64,000 nucleotides of DNA from Formicarius rufipectus (Eukaryota > Chordata > Aves > Passeriformes > Formicariidae), in contig VXAU01001246.1 of NCBI GenBank assembly GCA_013399695.1, positions 861,405-925,404 of the forward strand, written 5' to 3'. The position numbers and the translations under genes are program-made. This document shows, one piece after another, positions 1-10,376 of this stretch (positions within the stretch are counted from its first letter, which is position 1; every line of letters begins with the position of its first letter). Under the pieces are notes generated by a model, which was not told the origin of the DNA, made no database searches, and saw only the letters and a program-made list of their open reading frames with translations.

Positions 1-766
1 TTTTTTTGAGAAGCCTTTTTAAATATATGTAGCAGGACATAGAACGTGATGCTGATTTATTTATTGTATATTGAATAGTGTGTCTGAGAATAGCTTTAAA
101 GGTGGTAAATTAATAGTATGATAAAGAGTCTGTCACATTTTAAAAACAAGCAAATGCCTGCCAGACCAGAACAGATGGTCTTTGGGTGTTGCAGTATAAG
201 ACTGCATTAATTATTATCTTTTTGGTAAGAACAGATTATGAACCTTTGCTCTGTATAAAAGCAGGTAACTTTTACAGGGAGTGAAGGTGTAACAACCATG
301 TTCTTCTAGACAGGAAACCAGAATACCTGAGTCAGTCCTGGGGTTGAAAGATCCTTGTGTAAAGTTATAAAATCATCCTCTGTTTGTTATGTGCCTCTTA
401 GTTGATATTTCATTCTCTTCACCCTTGATTGTTATAAGAATAATTGTATTAGTGTTTTTCAAGTGATCATATAGCAGGGGACAGGGGTTGTATGAGTGGA
501 CAAGTTAAAATGAGGTAAATGCAAACAGAAAAAAATTATCAAAGCTGAACTGCTGAAAGTACTCAAGTATTTTATACCTGACATCTTCCTTGAAAATGTC
601 ACTTCCATAATATGGTCAAGAAGTTTTTACATCCTACTTTGACAAATAGGTTTTGATAGCAGCTTTTGCTGAATCATTTTATCTCTCAAACATTTTGATT
701 TGGTTTTTGTCATCATTTACTTGAAGACATGCAATTTTACCTTTTTAATGTCTTTCATTTAGTGGC

Positions 767-1009
767 CTAATAGAAGTTAAGCTTGCTGGATGTTTGTGGC
801 TTTTTCTTAGTGACATAATGAATACGAAGTTCCTTCACAGCAAGATCAATAGTTAGATGGTGCCCTTGTGAAATTTCAAAGTTGGTAACACCCTCTTGTG
901 TCACATTTAAGAGGAAGTTTAAGCCATACTTGCAGCTGCTTCCACGCCTTGATGAGCCAGAACTAGGAACCAAAGTCTTGGAGATGAACATGGCAAATCC
1001 AGTAGCCAT
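767..1009 (-). other. Unassigned 80-codon open frame in a GC-richer patch
   Basis: The minus strand carries an 80-codon ATG-to-stop frame with a mixed, not obviously low-complexity composition. It ends in a basic and polar segment (VTKKKPQTSSKLNFY). The DNA upstream of its ATG, to about 1260, is GC-richer than the surroundings, like a 5' leader or an old retrocopy. I do not recognise the protein and see no convincing poly(A) tail at its 3' side or splice sites around it. An overlapping plus-strand frame of 81 codons is also open, which weakens the case. It could be a decayed retrocopy, a piece of unknown repeat, or chance. Confidence 0.15.
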
Positions 1010-2433
1010 GCTGGCTGGCTGGAGTTGGCAGGGGTGTAGGACTGGGAGTAGGAAGGTTCTAGTTACATACAGGCAAAACTCTCACACTGGAGATGGGTGG
1101 GATCCGTTCCCACTAGGAGCTTTTTAATCCCGTCTTGCTTGCCTTAAGGGACAAGTGCCAATGGTGTGTCACAGCACAATAGAAGCAGAAGTGCTCTGCA
1201 TCTGGCAGCAGAGCTCAGGCAGAGGAGAAGATGGATGGATCCCCACCAAATTTTTTTGCATAACCCACTTTCAGTTGCCACATTGCTGCCCTCTCATAAA
1301 AAGAAAAAAAAAAAAAAAAAGAAAAAAGATAGAAAATCTTGGTCTCCCTCTTCCTTTTTGGCTGATTATTCTGGCTGCTTTTCTTGTGTGACTAAAAAGC
1401 ATTTGATCAGTGAACTGTTCTTGTTGAAAAATAACTTTCCATATATAGGGAGATTTGAAAGATGTAGTTTTCAGTCACGCCAGCTTCCTTATCTAATTCA
1501 CTGTGTAGCCACTCAAACCCTGACACTGGCACAGGGGAATTAACAGGCAGGGATGACTGCAGGAAGTTAAACAGTAAAGATGACAAAGGTACAAAACTTA
1601 ATATAGTGGAATAAGTTTTACCCCTGCACAGAGGGTTCTGCCCCATATTGTCTAGCGTAGCAGTGGCTATTTATTAAATAATCTTTTAAATAATTTTTTA
1701 AATATATCAAAATTATTTGATATAATTTTTTTAAGTGTGGGTCCAAGAGAAATATTCTGTAGAGAACCCCAAGTCCCCAGGGTGGAAGTTTAAATAATGC
1801 TCTGTGGATGTTACGCCCTGGTTTTTGGTACAAGCTTGAGGTGGTTCCCTGCAATGTAGTCATCCTGTTACAGCCTCATGTTTGAGGACAAAGCAGTAAT
1901 AACCACAGTTAAACACAGGAACATACAGTCTGAACATGGACACAGTTGCTAAATATGGGACATTTCTGAATTAGTCTTTCTAATACTGTGCTTTTGTCAT
2001 AATTAGTCCGTTCAAAGCATTGACTAAACAGGGACATTAGGGTTTTTTAAGCCACACTCCTATAAATTCTTTGATTCTGATACCTCATTTCCTTGTCTTC
2101 TCATGATAATTTGTAAGAACCAGAAATCACCTATAATTAGCAAACTCTACTAAGAATAGCTAAAGACTTTGCTGGCACAGTACAAATGGGAAGCTGCATA
2201 TATTTTTCTTTTATATGTCTTTTTCAGATCTAGCATTTTGCATACTAAAAAGTCAAGCTGTTGTTGCTTTCTACTAGTAATAACCATAAATGTTAAGAAT
2301 GAAGCGAAAATAGCTTAGCAAATTACCATATATTTCTTCCCCCAAGAGAATGAAATAATGTGCAATAGGTATTGTTTATGGCATCGTGTACTAGTTAGAT
2401 TTAGTGTGCTTTTTATTTCACATCTACACTGAA

Positions 2434-2469
2434 TATAATATATATATATACACACACATATATATATAC
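2434..2469. repeat. Compound TA/CA microsatellite
   Basis: An alternating TA block, then CACACACA, then TA again. It is a simple dinucleotide microsatellite with alternating pyrimidine-purine order. Confidence 0.85.
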
Positions 2470-4990
2470 CAAAATGGTCAATTTCAGCCAGCACATCATT
2501 GCACCATTTCTAGCAACATTATAGAATATATTACCTGTGTAAGATGGCCTGACCTGTTCTTACACTTCTTGTGGATGAGGAATTCATAGGTTTTCTCTGC
2601 ATTTGTAAGATTTTTTTTTATAGGCAGTATTATTTGAACACTGTTTAATACTAAAAACTTCTTGGAAGGAAGTAAAAATATTTTCATTAAATAGGATCTT
2701 TAATATTAATCAATACTATTTTTCTCTATCAATATACACTAAACATAGAAAGAGAAGTTTGTATTTTTTTTCCTTTACATGAACATGCAAGTCTGCTTGA
2801 TCTTATTTTGAGGTGATATTGATATTTAAACAATATTAAAATAAAGCTTAGTGACTGTTACCAGGTGAAAAAAAAACAGAAAAAGAAAATGTCAGGCACC
2901 CTTATTAGGACTTTCAGGAGGATGTGTTTTAATATTAATGAAAACTTATAAGGAGTCATTCTGGTTAGAGATTCTCATAAAGATGTGTGTTAAACTTACA
3001 GCGTAAATTTTGTTAAATCTGCTATTAAGATTTCAAAACAGTGGTGCTCTGTCTGGAAATGAAAGGTGTTAAATGCAGACTATTTTTTAATTAAATAATT
3101 TCTGAAGAGAAAGAAGAACCTACATTTATGCTATTTAGAAGGAGTTTTGGTTTTGCCTTGGCATGGGAAGTATTTTTCCCATATAAAGATTGGTATGCAC
3201 CTACACATTCAGCATTCCTACTTAGGTACTAAAAGGAGGATGCTTTTCTTTCTACATAGCAGCCGCTTCCTATTTATTTTCTAACACATCGTTTTTTGAG
3301 TTTAAAGGGAAGCAGTCTGGAAGGTGATATTCCCACTTCAATTCAAAACCAGTTTGCAAAGGAGTCAGTCTGAGATTTTCTTTTTTGGGCAACACAATTT
3401 ATTCCATGTATCACTACACCTCATGAAAGGATTTCCAGCATCCATGTGTTTCCCAAGTTTCAAGACAGGAAAGTTCATCGAAAGTGAATCACAGACTGTC
3501 ATGTCACTGGTCAAGCTTGCAGAAAGAGTATGACTTGTGCTTTGAGAGTCTCCTCTAATGGAAAGTGTGTTCAGATTCTTTGGAGCTCAGGGCAGGAGCA
3601 GTACTCTGCACTGCAGCCTGGCACTCAGGTGTGATCAACATTTTCTGTTCTCATTATTCAAAGTATTGTCACTGTGGCTGTTGGACAGATTGACTTTTGT
3701 CATAGAAGCAACTGTAAGCTGTAAGGTCTTCCTTGTAGCTGCACCTCCAGGAAAATGAGGAAACAAAAGAACAAGGAAGAGAAGGAACAAACAGGGGTGC
3801 TGCTTGAACCTGAGTTTTCCCAAAGCAGCAATGTACTGTGCACTATGGAATCGCTGATTGGGGGGAAAATATATTTAAAAAAAAAAAAAAAAAGAAAAGA
3901 AAAAAGCCTGTGTTGCAGGTTTGGGGTGATCAGGTTTGGTGTCGAGCTTCTGCATTTCATTTTCTTCCCTAGTCTTATGAAGGCAGATGTCAGCATGAGA
4001 ATTTGTCTGCTGAGAAGTGCATAATTATTCCTACATGAAAAGCCAGGAGTCACTGTTAACCTGCTTGGCCCGAGGAGCTGAACTGTTGAGACTGCTCTGA
4101 CAGGGTGGCTTTGTGCTGCTTATTGCATGTGGCAGGTCGCAGTTGGTGGGTGTCCTGCTGTTTGCCAGACTTCCTGAGGTTACTCGTGGCTCTCTGTGCA
4201 ATTCCTCAGCCAGTTGCAGGGAAATGTAATTTTAGAACAATCCTGGAAGCAGTAGATTAGGTACATGTTAGGAGAAACACAGTGAGTTATGTTCCAGTGT
4301 GCTTCAATGCCCAAAACCTACTTGATTCATCATATTTACTTCTGACTGATAGGAAAATGTTTGTGAACTGGGATTTTCAAAAGTGATATTCCTAATGAGA
4401 CTGGGGTGCTCTTGCAGCATACCTAGTAGTACAGACATCAGTACAGTTGTTTTTACTCCAGAACACCCTGCTTAATCTCTCTTTTCACAGCTGAGGAAGG
4501 GTTTTACCCTGGGACCAGAGCAAAGAAATGCCAAACTAGTACCTAAGCATCTTCCATGTAACAGTAGAGATTGTGTTTAAGAGACTGAAAGGTAGATGAC
4601 ATGCACTAGCTGAACACCTGGAGGCAGCAGAGTGGCTATATACCCTGAATTATAGAGTATTCCTTGTTTCCTGCAAGGTTTGCAAAAGTGAGGGGAGCAA
4701 TTTGCCAATGGCTGAGAGGCAGAAACCCAGAGGTGAGACTGGCAGTTTGTAAGATATCCCCTCCTAAATAATGATCACCTGTGCTTTGTAAGCATAGCCT
4801 ACACAGCCTGCTTGGGGTGTGCTTTTGGAATATTCTAGGGAGTTGTTTGTGTGTGCTTTATAGGCTTTTAGGAGTTGGTGGATGTCAGTCAAATGTGAGA
4901 CTTATCTTTTATCAATCCTCAGGGTGTGTGTGAGTATGCACATTATCCTCCTTCATGAATTTCAACTATTCCTCATGTTTTATCTTTCAG

Positions 4991-5200
4991 TGTACAGTTA
5001 ATTGGAGTGTCTGGAATGTTGCCTCAGACAGCTTTATTGTCTGTGCAAAGTTTTGTTGCGATGCTTCTAACTTTCGTGAGTTGAAGCATGGTACCTTTTT
5101 AGCTACATTGGCTAAATTTTTAGCCAGTTTTAAGTGCTGGTACCTGTCAACCGAAAGGCAGGTTCATCGCCTGTGGATTGCATTAAATGCATCCTTTTTA
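4991..5200 (+). other. Open 210-base block with acceptor-like and donor-like edges and strong dyads
   Basis: The block begins after TTTTATCTTTCAG, a good acceptor-like site, and ends before GGTAAATG, a donor-like site. One frame stays open for all 70 codons. It also contains two short perfect dyads. One is at 5109-5126 (arms of 8, 2-base centre) and the other at 5179-5191 (TGCATT, A, AATGCA). GGTACC occurs at 5090 and 5139. The encoded peptide is rich in F, C and L and matches nothing I recognise. The dyads fit a conserved noncoding or enhancer element at least as well as an exon. Both readings are inference; only the motifs and the open frame are seen. Confidence 0.2.
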
Positions 5201-5534
5201 GGTAAATGACAGTTTTAAAACAGTACTGTTTTGGCTGATGATGGAAAATACTAAGAATATCTGCAACACTTACAGCACTACAAAATAGAGGAATTCAGCT
5301 TCATTTCAGTTCATAGCTCAAAATCTGATGGTCAGGTCAGAGATCTCTCCTCTTGAGAGTGTCTTGAGAGCTATTTGTTGCTTGAGTGTCATGCCACTTA
5401 AGCTGGTCAAAGGATTCATGTCTTGGAAAAAAATGTGTTCCTAGCCAGATTTAGCTGTAAGATCTTCTGGTCTTATTCAGGACCAATGCCCTGGTCCAAC
5501 AGATTTCAGGGCTTCTGCCCTGGTGGTAGGATAT

Positions 5535-5536
5535 TT

Positions 5537-5567
<31 letters not shown>

Positions 5568-5619
5568 CAAACAAACAAACAAACAAAAAAAAAACACAAA
5601 AAAACCCACAAAAAAAACC

Positions 5620-5681
<62 letters not shown>

Positions 5682-5687
5682 CCCAAA

Positions 5688-5749
<62 letters not shown>

Positions 5750-5781
5750 AAAAAAAAAAACACCCAACAAACCAAAAAAAC
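5535..5781. repeat. A/C-rich low-complexity tract with A-runs of 51 and 60
   Basis: The tract opens with AAAAC and AAAC units, passes through CCCACA spacers, and then holds uninterrupted A-runs at 5629-5679 and 5689-5748 separated by CCCCCAAAC. Four overlapping open frames of lysine- or phenylalanine-rich protein arise purely from this composition. It lies about 90 bases beyond the 3' end of the minus-strand CR1 at 5873-6222. Runs this long are prone to assembly and sequencing error, so the exact length is uncertain. Confidence 0.95.
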
Positions 5782-5872
5782 ATAAGGTGCAGATTTTATG
5801 TGTATGTGTCTTCCTAAACCCTATTCTGTTAAGTCTTTTGCTTCTTACTTGTGCTTGTAATCTGGTCTCAGG

Positions 5873-6222
5873 GTCACAGATACATAATCACATAGTGGCT
5901 GAGGTTGGCAGGTCGTCGAAACCCCTTGCTCAACCAGAGCCACCTAGAGCTGGTTGCTCAAGATCATGTCCAGATGGCTTTTGACAGCTTTTTCCAAGGA
6001 TGGAGACTCTAAAACCTCCCTGGGCAACCTGTGCCAGTGCTCAGTTACACTCACAGTGAAAATGTGTCTCATGATGTTCAGTGGGAACCTCCTGTGTTTC
6101 AGTTTGTGTCCACGGCCTCTGGTCTTGTCACAAGGCACCACTGGAAAAAGCCTGGTTATGTTGTCTTTGCACCCTCCCTTCTGGTGTTTATACACATCAG
6201 TGAGATCCCCTTGAGCCCGTAA
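5873..6222 (-). mobile_element. CR1 non-LTR retrotransposon, 5'-truncated 3' end
   Basis: Read on the plus strand this is the reverse complement of the avian CR1 3' region. The order of hallmark phrases is right: a degenerate ATCACATAGTGGCTGAGGTTGG edge, then CACCTAGAGCTGGTTGC, TCCAGATGGCTTTTGA, CAACCTGTGCCAGTGCTC, CCTGTGTTTCAGTTTGTG and GATCCCCTTGAGCC. About 350 bases remain, covering the last part of the pol frame and the 3' UTR. The rest is missing, as is usual for CR1, which is mostly 5'-truncated on insertion. The frame is broken and the copy cannot be active. The family identification is from recalled consensus; subfamily was not determined. Confidence 0.92.
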
Positions 6223-7597
6223 ACCCAAGTGAGAAAATCATCTTCTATCATTATTTTGTTCCAAGTGAGAAACCCCCAGTTTGAACTGTAAAGAAGAAAA
6301 TGTAAACTTTTATAGAGAAAGGGGGCGCTTCAACAGGTAGTAGGTAAATGCCTTCCTATGTGTTTTATTACAGAAAGTTGGAGGTATAATATGAAATATA
6401 ATATTGCTAGCCTTCCCTAGGCTAGGCTAGGCAGAGTAGTAGAGCAGCAGAAATGAATAAAAGTATTTCAGTATTTTTGCCTTTTTTTTTGATGTTGGTT
6501 CTCTTAGAAGGAAAGGCAAAATAAATTTCAGTAGATGCTTGCTTATGGTTTTATTTTCTGTTGTTAATTTTTCCTTGCTAAGTTTGTGTAATACAGTTTT
6601 ACTGGAGGAAATATGGAGTAATATGCTGAATATTTTGAAATAGCTGCTGCTTTTTTTTTTAATTATTATTTTTTCCAGGGAAATAAGATGGAAAGAAAGG
6701 TTACTTTTCTAAGTAACAGGATCTCGGTACTACCGGACTCATGTGAAGTGTTGGGCTCTTTCTCACTTTGCAGGCTGTATTGGGTTCCTTATGGTTGTTC
6801 ATTCCATATAATCATTTACATAAGAGAATAGGACCCTCCAGTCATATATACATAACTACTTAAAAGAGCAACACTTTCTCCAGACTGGGATAGCTCCAAA
6901 TCAAACCAGCACATTCTCCAATAATTGTGTATTTATAAATGGCTTAGACACTAGTCCCCTCTGCTCAGTAGAGACACTCTGTCCTAGCAGCAGTTTTGTC
7001 AGCAGCAGTATACTTAGTTTTTCTTGTTCAACTGCTAATTTAGGATTTGTTACCAGAATATAGCAGCATTTTCAGTAAGGACCTGGATAGCATTACTATG
7101 AAAATATTTTAGTGGAAAAAGAAGAAATAAAATACATTCTCTGTTTCTTAAAGTCTTCTAAATTATGTTGTAATTCTACTCCCTCTTCTACTTCCTCTTT
7201 TGGAGAGTCGGACAAGATCATTTTAACAAATTTTTCTGACCTTAAAATGCATGAAACGTAAGAAATAGTTTTATCTTGTTAGAGTTCATTTTCCTGAACA
7301 CTAAATAGTATGTCTTGTAATGAAGACTGCCCTGCACTGGCTGGTTTAAAGAGAGCTGAACTCAGTGGACCCTTATAGAGGTACAATAAAGATGCTATGA
7401 AATATTTGTCATCTTCTGTGTAAGAGGCTGACATAGGCAGAAAGAGGTTATTTTATGTGCTTATCTGATGGGTTATTTTACCTATGTGAAACTTGTTTGG
7501 TTTGAAATTACACAGTAAGGGAAATTTTCTATCAATACCAACTATACACAATTTTGAAAGGTAAGGAGATAGTGATTTGGATTTTTTTTTAGAACAT
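6223..7597. other. AT-rich spacer, nothing recognised
   Basis: Unique AT-rich DNA between the two CR1 copies. It has short T-runs and no credible open frame, RNA gene or repeat that I can name. Confidence 0.6.
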
Positions 7598-7770
7598 AAA
7601 GGATTGATGACAGCCAGCATGGCTTCACTATGGGCAAATTGGGCCTGACAAATCTGGTAGCCTTCTATGACAGGGTTACAGCATTGGTAGAGAAGGGGTG
7701 AGCAACTGACATAACCTACCTGAGCTTGTGCAGAGAGTCTGACATTATCCCTCATGACTGAAGAAGGGAA
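7598..7770 (+). mobile_element. CR1 reverse transcriptase fragment (pol, broken)
   Basis: Translation of the plus strand gives pieces that follow the CR1 reverse transcriptase: QHGFTMGK, LTNLVAFYDRVTALVEKG, a stop, then ATDITYL and a degenerate form of the CR1 'LCKAFDTVPHD' block ending in IIPHD. In intact CR1 this lies in the fingers and palm region before the catalytic YxDD box. That box is absent here because the sequence jumps directly to the element's 3' end. In-frame stops and the deletion make it a dead copy. It is collinear with and next to the 3' fragment at 7780-8132, so both come from one internally deleted insertion. Confidence 0.88.
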
Positions 7771-7779
7771 CACACTGGG

Positions 7780-8132
7780 AAGACCTTGCAGATGCATTCC
7801 AGTACCTAAAGAGGGCTTGGAAAAAAGAGAGAGAGAGACTTTTTGCATGGGCAGAGAGTGACAAGACAAGGGGGAGAGGCTTTAAACTAAAAGAGGAAAT
7901 ATTTAGATTTGATATTAGAAAGAAATTATTCACTCAGAGGGTAGTGAGGCACAGGAACAGGTGGTCCAGGGAAGCTATGGATGCTCCATCCCTGTAATGT
8001 TGAGGGCCAGGTTGGATGGGGCTTTTTGAGCAATCTGGTCTTGGGAAGGTGTCTCTGCCATGTCAGGGGTGTTGAAACTAGATGATCTTTAAGGTCCCTT
8101 CCAACCTAAATCATTCTATGGTTCTATGGTTA
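7780..8132 (+). mobile_element. CR1 3' end with terminal octamer repeats
   Basis: Hallmarks in order: GCATTCCAGTACCTAAAGAGG, GGTTTAAACTAAAAGAGG-like text at 7880-7905, a degenerate 'AGGAAGAAATTTTTT' block, GTGAGGCACAGGAACAGGT, GGCCAGGTTGGATGGGGCTT, GATGATCTTTAAGGTCCCTT, CCAACCTAAATCATTCTATG and a final GTTCTATGG. The last two are the degenerate ATTCTATG octamers that end avian CR1 elements. A short GA run (7829-7841) has expanded inside the copy. This fragment is the strongest single clue that the window is avian. Confidence 0.95.
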
Positions 8133-10328
8133 CATCAGTCAACTGCAAACAATGTTTTGCTAAAGCAACATCTCTTTCATGTAAGTCAGGTGTATGCATT
8201 CCGTGTGGAGGTCACATTTTCTTTACGTTTACTTAGACTTTTTGTCTGGGCATCCCTTTTCTCTCCCTGACAAGATCTTACTGTAAATATATTTGATATT
8301 GACAGATGGAGATCAGAAAACAGAATTTATATGAACCAATTCCATACTGACAAAGGCAAAACATTCTTGGGTCACTGGTTTAACAGAAAAGCAAAAAAGA
8401 AAAAAGTAGAGATGATATTCCATACTCCAAGACAACCTTATTTATACTTTTCCTATTTCTAACTTTGTCAATAACTAAAAAAAGCGTAGGTGTGGAATGA
8501 TCTGCTCAGTATGAATTTATAACCACCACAGATAGTAAGATCTTTGAAGAAAATATTATTAGGGAATTTTTTCTGCTATGAATGAAGTCGAATTCACTGA
8601 GAGTTACCCTGTGGTGCAAAGTTCATACAGGATTTTTTTCTGGCTGCATCCTACAGCAGGGAGTCACTATCCTTCTGGAATGATAATACTTCATTCTGTC
8701 TTAAGAGTCTATTTCTTCATGTTGTTGAACACACTGAACTTGACCAGTTAAGACTAGGGATTGATTGTAATTATAACTTTTTAATCTAACCACAAAGAAA
8801 GGCTTAATTATGGAAATCTACTTTAGAGATAGAAAAGTCTGACTACTCTGTGATATTTCATTCCTAAAACAGGTGCCCTCATATATAGATATTAAAATAT
8901 AACAAGTATTTTCTCTTCAAGAATATCTTGGTCTCAGTAATCTCATCATAAAAAAAAAATGCAAGTGAATTAGAGTGCAATTAGGATTTTTTTTTCATGT
9001 CATCAGGATAAAATTCGCCTTTTTTATTAGTTTGTTCATTTGGCCTTTGCAGACTGTGTATTGAGCTGAGAGATGGTGCCACTGATTAATATGACAATAA
9101 CTGACCATCATTTGCCAATGTATGCAATTTTCCCCAGTGTACTTCTAAGTTTAGCCCTTATTGCTTTTAACAGCAAGGATGCTAATTTATGAAACTCATC
9201 TCTGAAAACTAATTTTTGATGAAAAATTAATGTAAGGATTTTTTAAATTGTTTAATAATGTAATGAAAAAAGATGAGTGTTGGCTAAATGCAATTCATCT
9301 GGGGCTTTATGTGTTCTCGTATGAAAAACCAAGCAGTGCTGTATATTTCGGGAAACATACCTTCATTAGAATCTAAGTTTTTCACTAATTGAAAGTGAGA
9401 CATGAAAGTCCTGACCTCAAAGATAAGTAGAGGTGATTATTTTCTTCACAGAAGGTAAGATACAAAAAATATACAGGGACACAATTGAGATCCTCTATGT
9501 CCAGCTGCGAAAGCAAAAGCCTCATATGCCAGAATATCTAAGATTCTTATCCTAAACATAACAGAATACAACTGTAAGCATAATACCTAAATTTTCACTT
9601 TCTTTTTCTAAAAGTATTTTTCAGATATAATGCTATATATAGCAGATATAAACTGTTACATTTTGTATCTTTCTGAGACTATGACTTCTTACCCAAGGGA
9701 ATACATCATCATATGAATTTAATTTATATCTAGAAATTTTGGTACTATAGGAAATATGTTAGGTGTTATTAGAGTATTAACAAGTAACTATTTAATTAGA
9801 AACTTGGTAAAAACTCAGCTCGTCTGTATTAGTAGTTGTCAGAGGTAATTGCCACCTAGAAATCAGTTTTAATTCCAATGGTCTACACATAATGATAATC
9901 AGGTTTTGGTGATCACATGTCAGGTATGAGAATAGAAATGGACTTCATAGCTTTCAGGCAGCTGGTCATCAATAAAATAGGTAAGGCACAAGGCAGAGAT
10001 CCTTGAACAACTTATTATATCTACATGGCACGTAAAATGCTATATAGAAACACTAGTTTGGCTTGCAAAGTCAGAACACCTGTGTTAGCATAGCAATAAA
10101 TGTCAGCTGGATAGCACACTCTTTCACAAGGGCTAATTAGCACTTGTGCAGTTTTCCTGCTTGTAATTCCAGAGCGAACTCCTTTAGTGTTTCCTCGGGA
10201 CCTTTGTGTCATATTTCACTGCCCACACTGCACAACTGTGGTCTTCTGAAGTGACCCTGGTGTTCACATGCGTCTGCTGCTCCATTTTCTATCAGTTCAT
10301 TTTGCATTAGTTATGCAAAAGAGGACAG

Positions 10329-10376
10329 ACTGCAGACACCTATGACACTGCAGACTTAACTGCAGACACCTATGAC
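10329..10376. repeat. 18-base direct repeat, 30-base period
   Basis: ACTGCAGACACCTATGAC occurs at 10329-10346 and again at 10359-10376, separated by 12 bases that themselves begin ACTGCAGACT. It is a small local duplication. Confidence 0.9.

Larger units (their letters stand above)
1..5500. other. AT-rich unique DNA, mostly without recognisable genes
   Basis: No recognisable gene or transposon is visible through most of this stretch. It contains A-rich runs (about 1298-1328 and 3875-3906), a TA/CA microsatellite near 2434-2469, a slightly GC-richer patch at about 770-1260, and the open dyad-rich block at 4991-5200 listed separately. The short open frames here overlap one another in several frames and look like chance openings. 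Confidence 0.6.

Noticed and set aside
5423..5984. Six overlapping open frames of 82-153 codons, lysine- or phenylalanine-rich
   Set aside because: They only read through the A/C-rich tract and the neighbouring CR1.
5944..6228. 94-codon minus frame and 86/63-codon plus frames
   Set aside because: The minus frame is the CR1 pol remnant itself and the plus frames are its shadows; not genes of the host.
7453..7933. 138- and 62-codon minus-strand frames
   Set aside because: Antisense shadows of the plus-strand CR1.
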